From positions 1 to 12,138 of the forward strand of contig NW_003126169.1 in the NCBI RefSeq assembly GCF_000003605.2: a stretch of 12,138 bases of DNA, read 5' to 3'. Below the pieces are notes generated by a model, which saw nothing but the letters and a program-made list of their open reading frames with translations, made no database searches and had not been told where the DNA came from. The position numbers and the translations under genes are program-made. Source of the stretch: Saccoglossus kowalevskii (taxonomy: Eukaryota > Hemichordata > Enteropneusta > Harrimaniidae). Positions 1 through 11,519 of this stretch are shown here, one piece after another; the stretch's first letter is position 1, and each line of letters begins with the position of its first letter.

Positions 1-2536
1 ATTCTTGACTACACCAGGAGATATTACTAGCATTGTATCTACGTGTTAGTGGAATCTGGATGTATATCGAGTGGAACATTGCATAGATTCAAGACTACAC
101 CAAGAGATATTACTAGCATTGTATCTAGGTGTCAGTGGAATCTGGGTGTATATCAAGTGGAACATTGCATAGATTCCACACTACACCAGGAGATATTACT
201 AGCATTGCATCTAGGTGTTAGTGGAATCTGGATGTATATCGAGTGGAACATTGCATTGATTCAAGACTACACCAAAAGATATTACTAGCATTGTATCTAG
301 GTGTCAGTGGAATCTGGGTGTATATCGAGTGGAACATTGCATAGATTCCACACTACACCAGGAGATATTACTAGCATTGTATCTACGTGTTAGTGGAATC
401 TGGATGTATATCGAGTGCAACATTGCATGGACTCTAGTCTACACCAGGGGATATTACTAGCATTGTATCTAGGTGTTAGTGGAATCTGGGTGTATATCGA
501 GTGGAACATTGCATAGATTCCACACTACACCAGGAGATATTACTAGCATTGTATCTAGGTGTTAGTGGAATCTGGGTGTATATCGAGTGGAACATTGCAT
601 AGATTCTAGACTACACCAGAAGATATTACTAGCATTGTATCTATTTGTTAGTGGAATCTGGGTGTATATCGAGTGGAACATTGCATAGATTCCACACAAC
701 ACCAGGAGATATTACTAGCATTGTATCTAGGTGTTAGTGGAATCTGGGTGTATATCGAGTGGAACATTGCATAGATTCTAGTCTACACCAGGAGATATTA
801 TTAGCATTGTATCTAGGTGTTAGTGAAATCTGGGTGTATATCGAGTGGAACATTGCATAGATTCCACACAACACCAGGCGATATTACTAGCATTGTATCT
901 AGGTATTAGTGGAATCTGGATGTATATCGAGTGGAACATTACATAGATTCAAGACTACACCAAGAGATATTACTAGCATTGTATCTAGGTGTCAGTGGAA
1001 TCTGGGTGTATATCGAGTGGAACATTGCATAGATTCTAGACTACACCAGGAGATATTACTAGCATTGTATCTAGGTGTTAGTGGAATCTGGGTGTATATC
1101 GAGTGGAACATTGCATAGATTCTAGACTACACCAGGAGATATTACTAGCATTGTATCTAGGTGTTAGTGGAATCTGGGTGTATATCGAGTGGAACATTGC
1201 ATAGATTCTAGTCTACACCAGGAGATATTACTAGCATTGTATCTAGGTGTTAGTGGAATCTGGGTGTATATCGAGTGGAACATTGCATAGATTCCACACT
1301 ACACCAGGAGATATTACTAGCATTGTATCTAGGTGTTAGTGGAATCTGGGTGTATATCGAGTGGAACATTGCATAGATTCCACACTACACCAGGAGATAT
1401 TACTAGCATTGTATCTAGGTGTTAGTGGAATCTGGGTGTATATCGAGTGGAACATTGCATAGATTCCACACTACACCAGGAGATATTACTAGCATTGTAT
1501 CTAGGTGTTAGTGGAATCTGGATGTATATCGAGTGGAACATTGCATAGATTCAAGACTGCACCAAGAGATATTACTAGCATTGTATCTAGGTGTCAGTGG
1601 AATCTGGGTGTATATCGAGTGGAACATTGCATAGATTCCACACTACACCAGGAGATATTACTAGCATTGTATCTAGGTGTTAGTGGAATCTGGGTGTATA
1701 TCGAGTGGAACATTACATAGATTCCACACTACACCAGGAGATATTACTAGCATTGTATCTAGGTGTTAGTGGAATCTTGGTGTATATCGAGTGGAACATT
1801 GCATAGATTCTAGACTACACCAGGAGATACTACTAGCATTGTATCTAGGTGTTAGTGAAATCTGGGTGTATATCGAGTGGAACATTGCATAGATTCTAGT
1901 CTACACCAGGAGATATTACTAGCATTGTATCTAGGTGTTAGTGGAATCTGGGTGTATATCGAGTGGAACATTGCATGGATTCTAGTCTACACCAGGGGAT
2001 ATTACTAGTATTGTATCTAGGTATTAGTGGAATCTGGGTGTATATCGAGTGGAACATTGCATGGATTCTAGTCTACACCAGGAGATATTACTAGCATTGT
2101 ATCTAGGTGTTAGTGGAATCTGGATGTATATCGAGTGCAACATTGCATGGACTCTAGTCTACACCAGGGGATATTACTAGCATTGTATCTAGGTGTCAGT
2201 GGAATCTGGATGTATATCGAGTGGAACATTGCATAGATTCAAGACTACACCAAGAGATATTACTAGCATTGTATCTAGGTGTTAGTGGAATCTGGGTGTA
2301 TATCGAGTGGAACATTGCATAGATTCCACACTACACCAGGAGATATTACTAGCATTGTATCTAGGTGTTAGTGGAATCTGGGTGTATATCGAGTGGAACA
2401 TTGCATAGATTCTAGACTACACCAGGAGATATTATTAGCATTGTATCTAGGTGTTAGTGGAATCTGGATGTATATCGAGTGGAACATTGCATAGATTCTA
2501 GACTACACCAGGAGATATTACTAGCATTGTATCTAG

Positions 2537-3268
2537 GTGTTAGTGGAATCTGGGTGTATATCGAGTGGAACATTGCATAGATTCCACACTACACCAAGAG
2601 ATATTACTAGCATTGTATCTAGGTGTCAGTGGAATCTGGGTGTATATCGAGTGGAACATTGCATAGATTCCACACTACACCAGGAGATATTACTAGCATT
2701 GCATCTAGGTGTTAGTGGAATCTGGATGTATATCGAGTGGAACATTGCATAGATTCAAGACTACACCAAAAGATATTACTAGCATTGTATCTAGGTGTCA
2801 GTGGAATCTGGGTGTATATCGAGTGGAACATTGCATAGATTCCACACTACACCAGGAGATATTACTAGCATTGTATCTAGGTGTTAGTGGAATCTGGATG
2901 TATATCGAGTGGAACATTACATATATTCAAGACTACACCAAGAGATATTACTAGCATTGTATCTAGGTGTCAGTGGAATCTGGGTGTATATCGAGTGGAA
3001 CATTGCATAGATTCCACACTACACCAGGAGATATTACTAGCATTGTATCTAGGTGTTAGTGGAATCTGGATGTATATCGAGTGGAACATTGCATAGATTC
3101 AAGACTACACCAAGAGATATTACTAGCATTGTATCTAGGTGTCAGTGGAATCTGGGTGTATATCGAGTGGAACATTGCATAGATTCCACACAACACCAGG
3201 CGATATTACTAGCATTGTATCTAGGTGTTAGTGGAATCTGGATGTATATCAAGTGGAACATTGCATAG
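2537..3268. repeat. Example of 172-bp dimeric higher-order repeat
   Basis: Two monomer types alternate here. Type A has TTAG before the unit, then GGATG, then mostly CAAGA with CCAAGAG or CCAAAAG. Type B has TCAG before the unit, then GGGTG, then CCACA, mostly with CCAGGAG. The A-B pair recurs every 172 bp, for example with A units beginning near 2,709, 2,881 and 3,053. The first pair, at 2,537, is atypical because its first unit carries GGGTG and CCACA. The same alternation returns at about 43-360, 4,257-4,430, 5,640-6,090, 6,924-7,260, 8,646-8,980 and 10,456-11,190. The variants are linked along the dimer, so the dimer has been a unit of amplification and not only the 86-bp monomer. Confidence 0.85.
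2629..2673. repeat. Representative 9-bp inverted repeat inside type B monomers
   Basis: GTGGAATCT (2,629-2,637) and its exact reverse complement AGATTCCAC (2,665-2,673) flank a 27-nt spacer. The arrangement recurs in every monomer carrying the CCACA variant. Monomers with CAAGA, CTAGA or CTAGT keep only the inner six bases (GAATCT/AGATTC). A hairpin in single-stranded DNA or RNA is possible, but no function is shown. Confidence 0.6.
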
Positions 3269-4730
3269 ATTCTAGACTACACCAAGAGATATTACTAGCA
3301 TTGTATCTAGGTGTCAGTGGAATCTGGGTGTATATCGAGTGGAACATTGCATAGATTCCACACTACACCAGGAGATATTACTAGCATTGTATCTAGGTGT
3401 TAGTGGAATCTGGATGTATATCGAGTGGAACATTGCATAGATTCTAGACTACACCAAGAGATATTACTAGCATTGTATCTAGGTGTCAGTGGAATCTGGG
3501 TGTATATCGAGTGGAACATTGCATAGATTCCACACTACACCAGGAGATATTACTAGCATTGTATCTAGGTGTTAGTGGAATCTGGGTGTATATCGAGTGG
3601 AACATTGCATAGATTCTAGACTACACCAGGAGATATTACTAGCATTGTATCTAGGTGTTAGTGGAATCTGGGTGTATATCGAGTGGAACATTGCATAGAT
3701 TCTAGTCTACACCAGGAGATATTACTAGCATTGTATCTAGGTGTTAGTGGAATCTGGGTGTATATCGAGTGGAACATTGCATAGATTCTACACTACACCT
3801 GGAGATATTACTAGCATTGTATCAAGGTGTTAGTGGAATCTGGGTGTATATCGAGTGGAACATTGCATAGATTCTCGTCTACACCAGGAGATATTACTAG
3901 CATTGTATCTAGGTGTCAGTGGAATCTGGGTGTATATTGAGTGGAACATTGCATGGATTCTAGTCTACACCAGGGGATATTACTAGTATTGTATCTAGGT
4001 ATTAGTGGAATCTGAGTGTATATCAAGTGGAACATTGCATAGATTCTAGTCTACACCAGGAGATATTACTAGCATTGTATCTAGGTGTCAGTGGAATCTG
4101 GGTGTATATCGAGTGGAACATTGCATGGATTCTATTCAACACCAGGAGATATTACTAGCATTGTATCTAGGTGTTAGTTGAATCTGGGTGTATATCGAGT
4201 GGAACATTGCATAGATTCCACACTACACCAGGAGATATTACTAGCATTGTATCTAGGTGTTAGTGGAATCTGGATGTATATCGAGTGGAACATTGCATAG
4301 ATTCAAGACTACACCAAGAGATATTACTAGCATTGTATCTAGGTGTCAGTGGAATCTGGGTGTATATCGAGTGGAACATTGCATAGATTCCACACTACAA
4401 CAGGAGATATTACTAGCATTGTATCTTGGTGTTAGTGGAATCTGGATGTATATCGAGTGGAACATTGCATAGATTCTAGTCTACACCAGGAGATATTACT
4501 AGCATAATATCTAGGTGTTAGTGGAATCTGGGTGTATATCGAGTGGAACATTGCATAGATTCCACACTACACCAGGAGATATTACTAGCATTGTATCTAG
4601 GTGTCCATGGAATCTGGGTGTATATCGAGTGGAACATTGCATAGATTCCACACTACACCAGGAGATATTACTAGCATTGTATCTAGGTGTTAGTGGAATC
4701 TGGATGTATATCGAGTGGAACATTGCATGG

Positions 4731-6795
4731 ATTCTAGTCAACACCAGGAGATATTACTAGCATTGTATCTAGGTGTTAGTGGAATCTGGGTGTATATCGA
4801 GTGGAACATTGCATAGATTCCACACTACACCAGGAGATATTACTAGCATTGTATCTAGGTGTTAGTGGAATCTGGATGTATATCGAGTGGAACATTACAT
4901 AGATTCAAGACTACACCAAGAGATATTACTAGCATTGTATCTAGGTGTCAGTGGAATCTGGGTGTATATCGAGTGGAACATTGCATAGATTCCACACTAC
5001 ACCAGGCGATATTACTAGCATTGTATCTAGGTGTTTTTGTGGAATCTGGATGTATATTGAGTGGAACATTGCATAGATTCCACACTACACCAGGAGATAT
5101 TACTAGCATTGTATCTAGGTGTTAGTGGAATCTGGGTGTATATCGAGTGGAACATTGCATAGATTCTAGACTACACCAAGAGATATTACTAGCATTGTAT
5201 CTAGGTGTCAGTGGAATCTGGGTGTATATCGAGTGGAACATTGCATAGATTCCACACTACACCAGGAGATATTACTAGCATTGTATCTAGGTGTTAGTGG
5301 AATCTGGATGTATGTCGAGTGGAACATTGCATTGATTCAAGACTACACCAAGAGATATTACTAGCATTGTATCTAGGTGTCAGTGGAATCTGGGTGTATA
5401 TCGAGTGGAACATTGCATAGATTCTAGACTACACCAGGAGATATTACTAGCATTGTATCTAGGTGTTAGTGGAATCTGGATGTATATCGAGTGGAACATT
5501 GCATAGATTCTAGACTACACCAAGAGATATTACTAGCATTGTATCTAGGTGTCAGTGGAATCTGGGTGTATATCGAGTGGAACATTGCATAGATTCCACA
5601 CTACACCAGGAGATATTACTAGCATTGTATCTATGTGTTAGTGGAATCTGGATGTATATCGAGTGGAACATTGCATAGATTCAAGACTACACCAAGAGAT
5701 ATTACTAGCATTGTATCTAGGTGTTAGTGGAATCTGGGTGTATATCGAGTGGAACATTGCATTGATTCAAGACTACACCAAGAGATATTACTAGCATTGT
5801 ATCTAGGTGTCAGTGGAATCTGGGTGTATATCGAGTGGAACATTGCATAGATTCTAGACTACACCAGGAGATATTACTAGCATTGTATCTACGTGTTAGT
5901 GGAATCTGGATGTATATCGAGTGGAACATTGCATAGATTCAAGACTACACCAAGAGATATTACTAGCATTGTATCTAGGTGTCCGTGGAATCTGGGTGTA
6001 TATCGAGTGGAACATTGCATAGATTCCACACTACACCAGGAGATATTACTAGCATTGTATCTAGGTGTTAGTGGAATCTGGATGTATATCGAGTGGAACA
6101 TTGCATAGATTCCACACTACACCACGAGATATTACTAGCATTGTATCTAGATGTTAGTGGAATCTGGGTGTATATCGAGTGGAACATTGCATAGATTCCA
6201 CACTACACCAGGAGATATTACTAGCATTGTATCTAGGTGTCAGTGGAATCTGGGTGTATATCGAGTGGAACATTGCATAGATTCCACACTACACCAGGAG
6301 ATATTACTAGCATTGTATCTAGGTGTTAGTGGAATCTGGGTGTATATCGAGTGGAACATTGCATAGATTCAAGACTACACCAAGAGATATTACTAGCATT
6401 GTATCTACGTGTTAGTGGAATCTGGATGTATATCGAGTGGAACATTGCATAGATTCAAGACTACACCAAGAGATATTACTAGCATTGTATCTAGGTGTCC
6501 GTGGAATCTGGGTGTATATCGAGTGGAACATTGCATAGATTCCACACTACACCAGGAGATATTACTAGCATTGTATCTAGGTGTTAGTGGAATCTGGATG
6601 TATATCGAGTGGAACATTGCATAGATTCCACACTACACCACGAGATATTACTAGCATTGTATCTAGATGTTAGTGGAATCTGGGTGTATATCGAGTGGAA
6701 CATTGCATAGATTCCACACTACACCAGGAGATATTACTAGCATTGTATCTAGGTGTCAGTGGAATCTGGTGTATATCGAGTGGAACATTGCATGG
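4731..6795. repeat. Block 1 of a multi-kb duplicated segment (24 monomers)
   Basis: The block starts at the rare junction ATTCTAGTCAACACC (4,731), which recurs at 6,796 and 8,518. Its internal markers, in order, are ACATAG, CAGGCGAT, the 2-bp expanded GTGTTTTTGTGG at 5,031, TATATTGAG, TATGTCGAG at 5,311, CTATGTG, CTACGTG and GTCCGTGG. The same order is found in block 2. Its length is 2,065 bp, which is 24 x 86 plus 2 (the insertion) minus 1 (a lost G in the TCTGGTGTAT near 6,768). Confidence 0.8.
5893..6767. repeat. Internal 516-bp (six-monomer) duplication within block 1
   Basis: The series CTACGTG, GTCCGTGG, CCACGAG, CTAGATG occurs twice with an exact offset of 516 bp (6 x 86). For instance, the private variant CCACGAG has its CGAG at 6,125 and again at 6,641. 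The second copy is cut short at the boundary with block 2. The two copies look identical by eye across most of the overlap, so this is a recent event nested inside the larger block. Confidence 0.8.
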
Positions 6796-8517
6796 ATTCT
6801 AGTCAACACCAGGAGATATTACTAGCATTGTATCTAGGTGTTAGTGGAATCTGGGTGTATATCGAGTGGAACATTGCATAGATTCCACACTACACCAGGA
6901 GATATTACTAGCATTGTATCTAGGTGTTAGTGGAATCTGGATGTATATCGAGTGGAACATTACATAGATTCAAGACTACACCAAGAGATATTACTAGCAT
7001 TGTATCTAGGTGTCAGTGGAATCTGGGTGTATATCGAGTGGAACATTGCATAGATTCCACACTACACCAGGAGATATTACTAGCATTGTATCTAGGTGTT
7101 AGTGGAATCTGGATGTATATCGAGTGGAACATTGCATAGATTCAAGACTACACCAAGAGATATTACTAGCATTGTATCTAGGTGTCAGTGGAATCTGGGT
7201 GTATATCGAGTGGAACATTGCATAGATTCCACACTACACCAGGCGATATTACTAGCATTGTATCTAGGTGTTTTTGTGGAATCTGGATGTATATTGAGTG
7301 GAACATTGCATAGATTCCACACTACACCAGGAGATATTACTAGCATTGTATCTAGGTGTTAGTGGAATCTGGGTGTATATCGAGTGGAACATTGCATAGA
7401 TTCTAGACTACACCAAGAGATATTACTAGCATTGTATCTAGGTGTCAGTGGAATCTGGGTGTATATCGAGTGGAACATTGCATAGATTCCACACTACACC
7501 AGGAGATATTACTAGCATTGTATCTAGGTGTTAGTGGAATCTGGATGTATGTCGAGTGGAACATTGCATTGATTCAAGACTACACCAAGAGATATTACTA
7601 GCATTGTATCTAGGTGTCAGTGGAATCTGGGTGTATATCGAGTGGAACATTGCATAGATTCTAGACTACACCAGGAGATATTACTAGCATTGTATCTAGG
7701 TGTTAGTGGAATCTGGATGTATATCGAGTGGAACATTGCATAGATTCTAGACTACACCAAGAGATATTACTAGCATTGTATCTAGGTGTCAGTGGAATCT
7801 GGGTGTATATCGAGTGGAACATTGCATAGATTCCACACTACACCAGGAGATATTACTAGCATTGTATCTATGTGTTAGTGGAATCTGGATGTATATCGAG
7901 TGGAACATTGCATAGATTCAAGACTACACCAAGAGATATTACTAGCATTGTATCTAGGTGTTAGCGGAATCTGGGTGTATATCGAGTGGAACATTGCATT
8001 GATTCAAGACTACACCAAGAGATATTACTAGCATTGTATCTAGGTGTCAGTGGAATCTGGGTGTATATCGAGTGGAACATTGCATAGATTCTAGACTACA
8101 CCAGGAGATATTACTAGCATTGTATCTACGTGTTAGTGGAATCTGGATGTATATCGAGTGGAACATTGCATAGATTCAAGACTACACCAAGAGATATTAC
8201 TAGCATTGTATCTAGGTGTCCGTGGAATCTGGGTGTATATCGAGTGGAACATTGCATAGATTCCACACTACACCAGGAGATATTACTAGCATTGTATCTA
8301 GGTGTTAGTGGAATCTGGATGTATATCGAGTGGAACATTACATAGATTCAAGACTACACCAGGAGATATTACTAGCATTGTATCTATGTGTTAGTGGAAT
8401 CTGGATGTATATCGAGTGGAACATTGCATAGATTCAAGACTACACCAAGAGATATTACTAGCATTGTATCTAGGTGTTAGCGGAATCTGGGTGTATATCG
8501 AGTGGAACATTGCATGG
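6796..8517. repeat. Block 2 of the duplicated segment (20 monomers)
   Basis: The block starts at the second ATTCTAGTCAACACC and is 1,722 bp long (20 x 86 + 2). From the expanded GTGTTTTTGTGG at 7,268 to about 8,327, the order of monomer variants matches 5,031 to about 6,090 in block 1. The one substitution I noticed is GTTAGCGG near 7,973 in place of GTTAGTGG. It carries one extra A-B dimer (172 bp) before GTGTTTTTGTGG: the offset from block start is 472 here against 300 in block 1. The later monomers then diverge from block 1. Confidence 0.8.
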
Positions 8518-9600
8518 ATTCTAGTCAACACCAGGAGATATTACTAGCATTGTATCTAGGTGTTAGTGGAATCTGGGTGTATATCGAGTGGAACATTGCA
8601 TAGATTCCACACTACACCAGGAGATATTACTAGCATTGTATCTAGGTGTTAGTGGAATCTGGATGTATATCGAGTGGAACATTACATAGATTCAAGACTA
8701 CACCAAGAGATATTACTAGCATTGTATCTAGGTGTCAGTGGAATCTGGGTGTATATCGAGTGGAACATTGCATAGATTCCACACTACACCAGGAGATATT
8801 ACTAGCATTGTATCTAGGTGTTAGTGGAATCTGGATGTATATCGAGTGGAACATTGCATAGATTCAAGACTACACCAAGAGATATTACTAGCATTGTATC
8901 TAGGTGTCAGTGGAATCTGGGTGTATATCGAGTGGAACATTGCATAGATTCCACACAACACCAGGCGATATTACTAGCATTGTATCTAGGTGTTTTTGTG
9001 GAATCTGGATGTATATTGAGTGGAACATTGCATAGATTCCACACTACACCAGGAGATATTACTAGCATTGTATCTAGGTGTTAGTGGAATCTGGGTGTAT
9101 ATCGAGTGGAACATTGCATAGATTCAAGACTACACCAAGAGATATTACTAGCATTGTATCTAGGTGTTAGTGGAATCTGGGTGTATATCGAGTGGAACAT
9201 TGCATTGATTCAAGACTACACCAAGAGATATTACTAGCATTGTATCTAGGTGTCAGTGGAATCTGGGTGTATATCGAGTGGAACATTGCATAGATTCTAG
9301 ACTACACCAGGAGATATTACTAGCATTGTATCTACGTGTTAGTGGAATCTGGATGTATATCGAGTGGAACATTGCATAGATTCAAGACTACACCAAGAGA
9401 TATTACTAGCATTGTATCTAGGTGTCCGTGGAATCTGGGTGTATATCGAGTGGAACATTGCATAGATTCCACACTACACCAGGAGATATTACTAGCATTG
9501 TATCTAGGTGTTAGTGGAATCTGGATGTATATCGAGTGGAACATTGCATTGATTCAAGACTACACCAGGAGATATTACTAGCATTGTATCTAGATGTTAG
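8518..9600. repeat. Block 3 of the duplicated segment, shortened by six monomers
   Basis: The block starts at the third ATTCTAGTCAACACC. It shares block 2's 472-bp spacing to GTGTTTTTGTGG (8,990), including the extra dimer. The spacing from that marker to the following CTACGTG monomer is 516 bp shorter than in blocks 1 and 2 (346 against 862 bp). Six monomers, including the TATGTCGAG one, are missing relative to those blocks. The right limit is approximate because similarity to the other blocks fades into common monomer types. Confidence 0.7.
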
Positions 9601-11519
9601 TGGAATCTGGGTGTATATCGAGTGGAACATTGCATAGATTCCACACTACACCAGGAGATATTACTAGCATTGTATCTAGGTGTTAGTGGAATCTGGGTGT
9701 ATATCGAGTGGAACATTGCATAGATTCCACACTACACCAGGAGATATTACTAGCATTGTATCTAGGTGTTAGTGGAATCTGGATGTATATCGAGTGGAAC
9801 ATTGCATAGATTCCACACTACACCAGGAGATATTACTAGCATTGTATCTAGGTGTTAGTGGAATCTGGATGTATATCGAGTGGAACATTGCATAGATTCA
9901 AGACTACACCAAGAGATATTACTAGCATTGTATCTAGGTGTCAGTGGAATCTGGGTGTATATCGAGTGGAACATTGCATAGATTCCACACTACACCAGGA
10001 GATATTACTAGCATTGTATCTAGGTGTTTTTGTGGAATCTGGATGTATATTGAGTGGAACTTTGCATAGATTCCACACTACACCAGGAGATATTACTAGC
10101 ATTGTATCTAGGTGTTAGTGGAATCTGGGTGTATATCGAGTGGAACATTGCATAGATTCTAGACTACACCAAGATATATTACTAGCATTGTATCTAGGTG
10201 TCAGTGGAATCTGGGTGTATATCGAGTGGAACATTGCATAGATTCTAGACTACACCAGGAGATATTACTAGCATTGTATCTACGTGTTAGTGGAATCTGG
10301 ATGTATATCGAGTGGAACATTGCATAGATTCAAGACTACACCAAGAGATATTACTAGCATTGTATCTAGGTGTCAGTGGAATCTGGGTGTATAACGAGTG
10401 GAACATTGCATAGATTCAAGACTACACCAGGAGATATTACTAGCATTGTATCTAGGTGTTAGTGGAATCTGGATGTATATCGAGTGGAACATTGCATAGA
10501 TTCAAGACTACACCAAGAGATATTACTAGCATTGTATCTAGGTGTCAGTGGAATCTGGGTGTATATCGAGTGGAACATTGCATAGATTCCACACTACACC
10601 AGGAGATATTACTAGCATTGTATCTAGGTGTTAGTGGAATCTGGATGTATGTCGAGTGGAACATTGCATTGATTCAAGACTACACCAAGAGATATTACTA
10701 GCATTGTATCTAGGTGTCAGTGGAATCTGGGTGTATATCGAGTGGAACATTGCATAGATTCTAGACTACACCAGGAGATATTACTAGCATTGTATCTACG
10801 TGTTAGTGGAATCTGGATGTATATCGAGTGGAACATTGCATAGATTCTAGACTACACCAAGAGATATTACTAGCATTGTATCTAGGTGTCAGTGGAATCT
10901 GGGTGTATATCGAGTGGAACATTGCATAGATTCCACACTACACCAGGAGATATTACTAGCATTGTATCTATGTGTTAGTGGAATCTGGATGTATATCGAG
11001 TGGAACATTGCATAGATTCAAGACTACACCAAGAGATATTACTAGCATTGTATCTAGGTGTCAGTGGAATCTGGGTGTATATCGAGTGGAACATTGCATA
11101 GATTCCACACTACACCAGGAGATATTACTAGCATTGTATCTAGGTGTTAGTGGAATCTGGATGTATATCGAGTGGAACATTGCATAGATTCCACACTACA
11201 CCAGGAGATATTACTAGCATTGTATCTAGGTGTCAGTGGAATCTGGGTGTATATCGAGTGGAACATTGCATAGATTCTAGACTACACCAGGAGATATTAC
11301 TAGCATTGTATCTACGTGTTAGTGGAATCTGGATGTATATCGAGTGGAACATTGCATAGATTCAAGACTACACCAAGAGATATTACTAGCATTGTATCTA
11401 GGTGTCAGTGGAATCTGGGTGTATATCGAGTGGAACATTGCATAGATTCTAGACTACACCAGGAGATATTACTAGCATTGTATCTAGGTGTTAGTGGAAT
11501 CTGGGTGTATATCGAGTGG
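9601..11519. repeat. Right-central part of array with a fourth expanded-marker copy
   Basis: This stretch holds about 22 monomers, mostly in A-B alternation. It includes the fourth GTGTTTTTGTGG monomer (10,024), again followed by TATATTGAG but preceded by CAGGAGAT instead of CAGGCGAT. It also has the third TATGTCGAG (10,648), now seven monomers from the expanded marker where block 1 has three. A private TATAACGAG lies near 10,392. The order looks like a rearranged relative of blocks 1-3. No gene is seen. Confidence 0.75.

Larger units (their letters stand above)
1..4730. repeat. Left part of array: mixed monomer types with dispersed block copies
   Basis: This part has no length change that shifts the 86-bp register, but its monomer types are mixed. 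Some stretches are dimer-like (about 2,537-3,530), while others are runs of a TTAG/GGGTG type (about 970-1,500). Rare variants recur at whole-monomer distances and so mark old block duplications. TCGAGTGCAAC occurs at 411 and 2,131 (20 x 86). AGCATTGCAT occurs at 201 and 2,695 (29 x 86), followed in both places by a CCAAAAG monomer. TAGTGAAATC occurs at 821 and 1,853 (12 x 86). A diverged GCATGG...AGGGGAT...CTAGTATT...GTATTAG unit starts at 1,973 and 3,951 (23 x 86). No gene is seen here. Confidence 0.85.

Noticed and set aside
4511-9544. Minus-strand frames of 70-77 codons (MFHSIYIQIP... type)
   Set aside because: These are antisense shadows of the same monomers, open only where a GTCCGTGG or GTCCATGG variant removes a stop. 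There is no independent support.
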